A DNA stretch of 64,000 nt from Deltaproteobacteria bacterium (GTDB lineage Bacteria; Desulfobacterota; B13-G15; RBG-16-54-18), in contig JAFGNJ010000019.1 of assembly GCA_016927065.1 (NCBI GenBank), positions 179,068-243,067 of the forward strand. Reading direction: 5' to 3'. This document shows, in pieces, positions 58,831 to 64,000 of the stretch. How positions within the stretch are numbered: the stretch's first letter is position 1; every line of letters begins with the position of its first letter. The translations under genes and the position numbers were made by a program. Below the pieces are notes generated by a model, which worked only from the letters and a program-made list of their open reading frames with translations, was not told where the DNA came from and did not search any database.

Positions 58831-60609
58831 GTGCCCCCCTTAGATAACATACTGATACTAACGATCATTGTGGCGGCGGCGGTCCTTTTCGTCACCGAGA
58901 AGTTACGAGTCGACCTTACCGCCTTGTGCGTGCTCGTCGCACTCCTCATTTTTCAGCTGATCAAACCCGAACAGGCGCTGTACGGATTTGCCAATACAGC
59001 CACGGCAACTGTAGCTGCCATGTTCATCCTGAGTACGGGATTGGTGCGAACAGGCCTCGTCGAATGGCTCGCGAGATATCTTGATAGGTTCGCAGGCAAG
59101 GGTGAGCGGAGACTGATCATCGTGCTCTGCGTAACGGTAGCCTTGCTGTCGGCTTTTATCATCAATACGGCGACGGTCGCGATATTGATACCCATTGCCG
59201 TCATCCTCGCAAAAACCCGGAAGATCGCGCCCTCCCGCGTATTAATTCCTCTTTCCTTCGCAAGTCAGTTTGGCGGCGTCTGTACCCTCATTGGAACGTC
59301 GACCAACATCCTGGTCAATTCGCTGGCCGTTGCGAACGGCCTCAAGCGTTTTTATATATTTGAATTCGCGCCGTTGGGGATCATCTTAGTGATCGTCGGT
59401 ATTCTGTACCTTGCACTTTTTTCTCGCATACTGATACCGAAAAGAAAGGGCGTGGACGAGCAGATCGACAAATACCGCCTCTGCGATTACCTGGCGGAAA
59501 TGAGGGTCAAAAGCGGTTCACCTCTGATTGGGAAAAAATGGGGGACGTTAAAGAACAAAGATCTCAAAAATATTGATCTCATCAAAATCATTCGCGGCGA
59601 TAAGGCGACATGGCGGGCATCTAAAACAACAATCAGGGAGGACGATTATCTGCTCCTTCATGGAAACGCCAATGAGTTAATCAGGATGAAGGACAACTAT
59701 CAGCTCGAGACGAAGGCGGATACCGTGATCAATGATCAGAAGCTCCAGTCGGACAAGATCGAGCTTATCGAGGCCCTCGTGCCGCCGCGCTCAAAACTGA
59801 TCGGACAAACGCTCAGTGGAGCCGATTACATACGACGGTTCGGCTGCATGGTTCTCGCCATACAGCGGCGCGGTAAAATCCTGCGCGACCGGCTTGCGGA
59901 TATCGACTTCGATGATGGCGACACCCTGCTGTTACAATGCGATAAAGAATCGGTGAATCGAATTATGCAATCAAAGGATCTAGTCGTCACCAACGAATTA
60001 ACCGAACTGCACCTTCGAAAAGACAGGGCCGTACGCGCCCTGACAATTTTTATATCGATTATTCTCCTTGCTGCATTTAACATTGTATCGATCCTCGTTG
60101 CGGCATTGATCGGGGCGGTCGCCATGGTGCTCGGCCGCTGCATCACCCTTGAAGAGGCGTACACTGCAATAGACTGGAAGGTCATCTTTCTGCTCGGGGG
60201 CATCCTCCCCCTCGGCCTTGCATTACAGCAAACAGGAACAGCAACTTGGCTCGCGAACACGATCATGCAACCATTAATTGACATGGGACCTCTCGTCGTG
60301 CTGGCATCGTTCTACATAATAACCGCCGCACTGACTGAAATGATGTCGAACAATGCATCGGCGATCCTGCTGGTACCCATCGCGCTTTCCGCCGCGGAAA
60401 TTATGGGGGTGAGTGCCCGGCCGTTTTTGATCGCGATAACGTTCGCGGCATCAACGAGCTTCGCAACACCGATCGGCTATCAAACCAATACCATGATTTA
60501 TGCCCCCGGAGGATATCGGTTTTCTGACTTTGCTCGAATTGGAGTTCCGCTGAACATTCTATTCTGTGTCATAACCGTTTTGGTAGCACCAATCATATGG
60601 CCTTTTTAA
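58831..60609 (+). CDS. SLC13-family permease with internal RCK_C-like domains
   Basis: 592 residues with a GTG start. About 11 transmembrane helices are in two groups (residues 1-200 and 400-592) with a soluble centre of about 200 residues resembling paired RCK/TrkA C-terminal domains (LAEMRVKSGSPLIGKKW, LVPPRSKLIGQTLSGADY). The transport halves carry GTSTNILVNSLAV and the MMSNNASAILLVPIALS-type re-entrant motifs. Such proteins are annotated as sulfate, citrate or other anion transporters; the substrate cannot be read. It is similar to the gene at 61974. Confidence 0.85.
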   Translation: MPPLDNILILTIIVAAAVLFVTEKLRVDLTALCVLVALLIFQLIKPEQALYGFANTATATVAAMFILSTGLVRTGLVEWLARYLDRFAGKGERRLIIVLCVTVALLSAFIINTATVAILIPIAVILAKTRKIAPSRVLIPLSFASQFGGVCTLIGTSTNILVNSLAVANGLKRFYIFEFAPLGIILVIVGILYLALFSRILIPKRKGVDEQIDKYRLCDYLAEMRVKSGSPLIGKKWGTLKNKDLKNIDLIKIIRGDKATWRASKTTIREDDYLLLHGNANELIRMKDNYQLETKADTVINDQKLQSDKIELIEALVPPRSKLIGQTLSGADYIRRFGCMVLAIQRRGKILRDRLADIDFDDGDTLLLQCDKESVNRIMQSKDLVVTNELTELHLRKDRAVRALTIFISIILLAAFNIVSILVAALIGAVAMVLGRCITLEEAYTAIDWKVIFLLGGILPLGLALQQTGTATWLANTIMQPLIDMGPLVVLASFYIITAALTEMMSNNASAILLVPIALSAAEIMGVSARPFLIAITFAASTSFATPIGYQTNTMIYAPGGYRFSDFARIGVPLNILFCVITVLVAPIIWPF

Positions 60610-60678
60610 AGGTAACGGTAAATGATATGCTATATTGTACTTTTATTATTGAAAAAAGACCGTATAATATAATCATAG

Positions 60679-61575
60679 ATGAGGATAGGGACAGACATGG
60701 AAAACCTGCCTGAATTCTTACAACAAATTATCAGCTTTCTTAACGTACCACTTGTCACCTTTGGGGAATCCACCCTCACCATCTGGGTCATCATATATCT
60801 CTTAATAATTTTGATTCTCCTGGTATATGTCACAGCCAAGCTGAAAAACCTGATTATTCACAGGCTCCTTGCAAAAAGTAATATTGAGGTCGGGGTCAGA
60901 GTCGCGGTTGCTTCCCTGGTACGCTACATCATCCTCTTCATAGGATTTATTATCATACTACAGACAGCGGGTATAAATCTGAGTAGTATCACAGTCCTTT
61001 TCGGAGCCCTCGGTGTGGGCATAGGTTTCGGTCTGCAGAACATAACCAATAATTTCGTCAGCGGCCTCATCATTCTGATCGAAAGGCCCGTCAAGGTGGG
61101 CGATAGAATCGAGGTGTCGGGAATCTCCGGCGATGTGGTCAACATCTCTATGCGCGCGACAACTATCATAACAAACGACAACATATCCATAATAATCCCA
61201 AACTCGGAATTTGTATCGTCCACCGTCATCAACTGGAGCCACACCGATAGAAGCGTGAGGTTCAATTTCCCCGTCGGGGTTGCCTACAAGGAAGACCCTC
61301 AAAACATAAAAAAGCTTTTACTACAGGTAGCTGATGAGAATGACGGGGTGCTCAAAAAGCCCCGTCCAGATGTATTGTTTAGCGAATTCGCGGATAGTGC
61401 GTTGATCTTCAACTTGAGGGTGTGGACCAGAGAGTACACCGATCGCCCAGGAGTGCTGAAGAGTCAACTTTATTACGAGATACATAAAAAGTTCAAAGAA
61501 AACGGCGTGGAAATCCCTTTTCCTCAACACGACATCCACATCAAGGAAAACCCTGCGCATCATAGTCAAGAATGA
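60679..61575 (+). CDS. MscS-family mechanosensitive ion channel
   Basis: 298 residues with three N-terminal helices and the MscS pore helix and beta domain: GALGVGIGFGLQNITNNFVSGLIIL, then RPVKVGDRIEVSGISGDV and IPNSEFVSSTVINWS, ending in an alpha/beta domain with IPFPQHDIHIKEN. It opens under membrane tension on hypo-osmotic shock. It stands alone between two SLC13-type permease genes with a short leader. Confidence 0.9.
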   Translation: MRIGTDMENLPEFLQQIISFLNVPLVTFGESTLTIWVIIYLLIILILLVYVTAKLKNLIIHRLLAKSNIEVGVRVAVASLVRYIILFIGFIIILQTAGINLSSITVLFGALGVGIGFGLQNITNNFVSGLIILIERPVKVGDRIEVSGISGDVVNISMRATTIITNDNISIIIPNSEFVSSTVINWSHTDRSVRFNFPVGVAYKEDPQNIKKLLLQVADENDGVLKKPRPDVLFSEFADSALIFNLRVWTREYTDRPGVLKSQLYYEIHKKFKENGVEIPFPQHDIHIKENPAHHSQE

Positions 61576-61973
61576 CTTCACCTTGATCATCAAAGCGATA
61601 GAACAAGGAAGCTCCCATCGCATTGCCTCCTAAAGGTGTGGTGTGTCATATCAATGGTGATATTGATTCACCGACAAAAATCATCTCTTACACAGAAAAC
61701 ATACCTTAACTGAAATAAACATCCTACCGATACTTAAATCCTCCCTGTCGGTCTTTACAAGATTTGATTTAGCATCTTGACTATGTCATTATTAACAAAA
61801 TGTAAGCACGTGGCATCTTTTATCCTCGCACTACGATTATTAAGTGTAGTGTAAGATAATTATCGAGAAAGTAAACTATGCATGTTTAATTGTCTGAAGC
61901 CCTTCATCAGTTCACTGTTTAGTAATACCCCCTCTTCGGGTAATAACTGTGTTGATTTAAACGGAGACTCACC
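61576..61973. other. 398-bp intergenic region without recognised gene
   Basis: No protein-coding, tRNA or transposon signature was recognised. It contains a small hairpin (TACCC/GGGTA at 61926-61942) about 30 bp before the next ATG and a CGGAGA ribosome-binding site. A TTGACT at about 61777 lacks a convincing -10 at the right distance. Confidence 0.4.
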
Positions 61974-63770
61974 ATGACCCTGCAAATCGCCCTTGTATTG
62001 CTGATATTTTGTCTGACTATTGTTCTCTTTATCAGCAAGCTCCTGCGGGTCGATATCATCGCCATCCTCGTGATGGTCGCCCTCCCCTGGCTGGGGTTGG
62101 TGGAACCGGCAGAGGCATTTTCAGGGCTCGCCAGTAATGCCGTCATTGCCATCATTTCCGTGATGATTCTTGGGTACGGGGTAGATCGATCAGGCGCCAT
62201 GAACCGGCTTATACAACCCATCATCTCAGCAGCCGGATCGAATGAAAGACGTCTGATCGTTTTTGTATCGGTAACAGTCGGCCTGATTTCAGCGTTCATG
62301 CCGAACATCGGGGCGGCAGCCCTGCTCCTGCCGGCCATGTTGAGAATGGCAAAAAGTACGAACACCCCTGCGTCGCGGCTCCTCATGCCCATGGGATTTG
62401 CGGCCATACTGGGCGGCAATCTGAGCATGGTCGGTTCATCCCCCCTCCTCATTCTAAATGATCTGTTGAGACAGGGGGGGCAAAAGACCTTCGCCCTCTT
62501 CAGTGTCACCCCTGTGGGGATAGCACTCCTTGGCGCCGGAATCCTCTATTTCCTGTTGTTCGGCAAATCTGTGCTTCCGGGAGCGAAAAAGAAGGAGAAA
62601 AAACCAGTCAGCATGCAGCAGCGATTGATCGAAACCTGGCATCTCCCTACGACCGTCTTCCACTGTGTCATCCCCGCACGAAGTCCCTTGGTGGGTAAAA
62701 CGAGAACAGAGGTCAAAATGAGGACAAAGTATAAATTAAATCTCCTTGCAATCGCTGAAGGAAATGATGTCCTATACGCACCGTGGCGGCACACACCGTT
62801 TGTGGCGCATCAACAGTTGGCTGTGCTCGGTGATAAAAAGGACTTCGAACGATTCGTTTCAGATTTCAAATTAAAATACAGCAAAAACAAGAAGCCCTTC
62901 AAACGCCTGGAGATCGTCGCTCATGCCGGTTTTGCTGAATTAATAATCCCAGTGAAATCACCGATTGCAGGCAAAACGTTGCGTTCCATAGAACTTCGCA
63001 AGATCTTTGGTGTTGAACCGATTATGCTCCTCAGTGGTGATCGGGAGGAACGAGGGGCATTCTCCGATCAGGAGCTCCAGCCGGGTAACACTATTATTGT
63101 CCATGGCCGATGGGAACTCATTAAGGCAATGGCCGACAATATTCGTTTCGTCCTTGTCACGCCCGTAGAAGCAGCTGAGGCAGCAGGGGAGTCACGGCCG
63201 ATAACGGCAACACTCTGTTTTGCCGGAGGCATCGTTCTCGCTCTTTCCGGAGTCCCGCTTTCTCTCGGCCTACTCACGGGAGCTCTCGCGATGATACTGC
63301 TCAAGATCGTGTCGATTGATGAGGCATACCGGGCAATCAACTGGAAAACCGTATTCTTGCTGGCAGGGTTGATTCCTCTTGGCATTGCCATGGACCACAC
63401 CGGCGCCGCCAGATATATCGCCTCGCACTTGATGCTCTTTCTCGAAGGAACTCATACCATCATCATCCTCTTTGCCGTTGGTATCCTTGCCACCCTCTTT
63501 TCTCTCTTCATGTCGAACGTGACCACCACTGTCCTCCTGGTCCCCCTGGTTATGATCATTGGTGATGTCGTCGGCATCAGCCCTCGCGCCCTGGCACTAC
63601 TCGTTGCCCTCTGTGCTTCGAATGCGTTCGCCCTTCCCATACATCAGGTCAACGCCTTGCTCATGTCCCCCGGCGGGTATGACAATGCCGACTTCATGAA
63701 GGCAGGCGGCATCATGACGATCATTTATATCACCATATCGGTGTTGATGATCTATCTGCTGTTTATCTGA
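61974..63770 (+). CDS. SLC13-family permease with internal RCK_C-like domains, second copy
   Basis: 598 residues of the same architecture as the gene at 58831: N-terminal transporter half (residues 1-200), a soluble centre with two IPAR/VKSPxxGKT-type RCK_C-like repeats (VIPARSPLVGKTRTEV and IPVKSPIAGKTLRSI), and a C-terminal half with SNVTTTVLLVPLVMI. The first re-entrant motif reads NLSMVGSSPLLILND where the other copy has GTSTNIL. The two are diverged paralogues and may differ in substrate. Confidence 0.83.
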   Translation: MTLQIALVLLIFCLTIVLFISKLLRVDIIAILVMVALPWLGLVEPAEAFSGLASNAVIAIISVMILGYGVDRSGAMNRLIQPIISAAGSNERRLIVFVSVTVGLISAFMPNIGAAALLLPAMLRMAKSTNTPASRLLMPMGFAAILGGNLSMVGSSPLLILNDLLRQGGQKTFALFSVTPVGIALLGAGILYFLLFGKSVLPGAKKKEKKPVSMQQRLIETWHLPTTVFHCVIPARSPLVGKTRTEVKMRTKYKLNLLAIAEGNDVLYAPWRHTPFVAHQQLAVLGDKKDFERFVSDFKLKYSKNKKPFKRLEIVAHAGFAELIIPVKSPIAGKTLRSIELRKIFGVEPIMLLSGDREERGAFSDQELQPGNTIIVHGRWELIKAMADNIRFVLVTPVEAAEAAGESRPITATLCFAGGIVLALSGVPLSLGLLTGALAMILLKIVSIDEAYRAINWKTVFLLAGLIPLGIAMDHTGAARYIASHLMLFLEGTHTIIILFAVGILATLFSLFMSNVTTTVLLVPLVMIIGDVVGISPRALALLVALCASNAFALPIHQVNALLMSPGGYDNADFMKAGGIMTIIYITISVLMIYLLFI

Positions 63771-63809
63771 TGATTAAAAGAAGATAAATAGGAGATTAAA
63801 GCCCTCTTC

Positions 63810-63914
63810 TTATTGCATCGCTTCTTTTACCCTCGTGCTTCTTAAAAATTTGAGCACGATACCCATAGGCACTGCATAAAAGGCAAGAGCGAAAAATGCA
63901 ATAATGGGACACAT
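63810..63914 (-). CDS. Possible small membrane peptide (34 residues)
   Basis: On the minus strand, a GGGGGAAG ribosome-binding site is followed by an ATG at 63914 and 34 codons beginning MCPIIAFFALAFYAVPMGIV, then KFLRSTRVKEAMQ. It has one predicted transmembrane helix and a basic tail. It lies between a convergent permease gene and the window edge. No family is known to me; it could be a chance frame or a true small regulatory membrane protein. The G/C-rich leader (63915-64000) may contain structure, but nothing specific was recognised. Confidence 0.35.
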   Translation of the reverse strand: MCPIIAFFALAFYAVPMGIVLKFLRSTRVKEAMQ

Positions 63915-64000
63915 TGATCTTCCCCCAGAAAAACGGACAGCTTGGTTAAGGGACAACCCCGGCGGTTTCAAATGCCAGGGGGCTTCTATACTGTAACGCA

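Noticed and set aside
1..64000. CRISPR arrays, tRNA and rRNA genes, integrases or insertion sequences
   Set aside because: No regularly spaced repeats, tRNA cloverleaf-like segments, rRNA signatures or transposase motifs were recognised when reading both strands by eye; a tRNAscan/ISfinder run would be decisive.

Overview
The window looks like a chromosomal segment of a strictly anaerobic, Gram-negative, deltaproteobacterium-like organism (Desulfobacterota, perhaps near the syntrophs). This is an inference from gene content: a benzoyl-CoA ring-degradation block with the ring hydrolase Oah/BamA, an electron-bifurcating NfnAB pair, a sigma-54-type promoter, and a complete set of LPS/EPS and lipoprotein maturation genes. 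No rRNA, tRNA, CRISPR array, integrase or intact insertion sequence was seen.

Layout. 1-261: 5' part of the RuvX/YqgF nuclease gene. 473-4971: aromatic (benzoyl-CoA) degradation operon: acyl-CoA dehydrogenase, small biotin carrier, SDR, Had and Oah, behind a good sigma-70 promoter and ending at a 12-bp hairpin. 5081-8815: acetyltransferase, small Ala-zipper lipoprotein, Lnt and a sugar aminotransferase. 8880-15937 (minus strand): phoBR-pstSCAB-phoU with a tandem 11-bp-periodic Pho box before pstS. It is followed by a divergent Na/Pi cotransporter, TsaC and CinA.

19849-39866 (minus strand) is a large surface-polysaccharide locus: sugar aminotransferase, several SAM methyltransferases, three GT9 and three GT4-like glycosyltransferases, a Wzx-type flippase, an FkbM methyltransferase, a Wzy/ligase-like membrane protein, a Wzz/tyrosine-kinase fusion, a Wza-like exporter, and an AAA ATPase fused to an HD-GYP domain behind a sigma-54-like promoter. 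Its centre (about 24-34 kb) is visibly A+T-rich and carries one frameshifted methyltransferase and a truncated GT2 remnant, as expected of a recombining O-antigen island. 40386-45272 (mostly plus strand) adds VanZ-like, WbqC, PIG-L deacetylase, aminotransferase, WecA/MraY-type phosphosugar transferase and GT4 genes.

The most interesting part is 45269-55736, an apparent RiPP (ribosomally made, modified peptide) biosynthesis locus. It encodes a nucleotidyltransferase-fold protein, an HPr-kinase-like P-loop protein, four radical SAM proteins, a PqqD-like recognition protein and a Ser/His-type signal peptidase. It also encodes two short precursor-like peptides (51696-51866 and 54331-54492) with near-identical leaders and divergent Cys/Trp-containing ends. 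Between the two peptides lie a protein resembling the cyanobactin peptide prenyltransferases (PatF/TruF/LynF) and a geranylgeranyl-reductase-family flavoprotein. The gene set recalls the 'SynChlorMet' radical SAM cassette, for which I recall no identified precursor. The prenyltransferase plus prenyl-reductase combination suggests a radical-SAM-modified peptide bearing a prenyl or reduced prenyl group. The genes are read directly; the product is inference.

55871-63914: EngB GTPase, NfnAB, two SLC13-type permeases with internal RCK_C-like regions, an MscS channel, and a possible 34-residue membrane peptide at the right edge.
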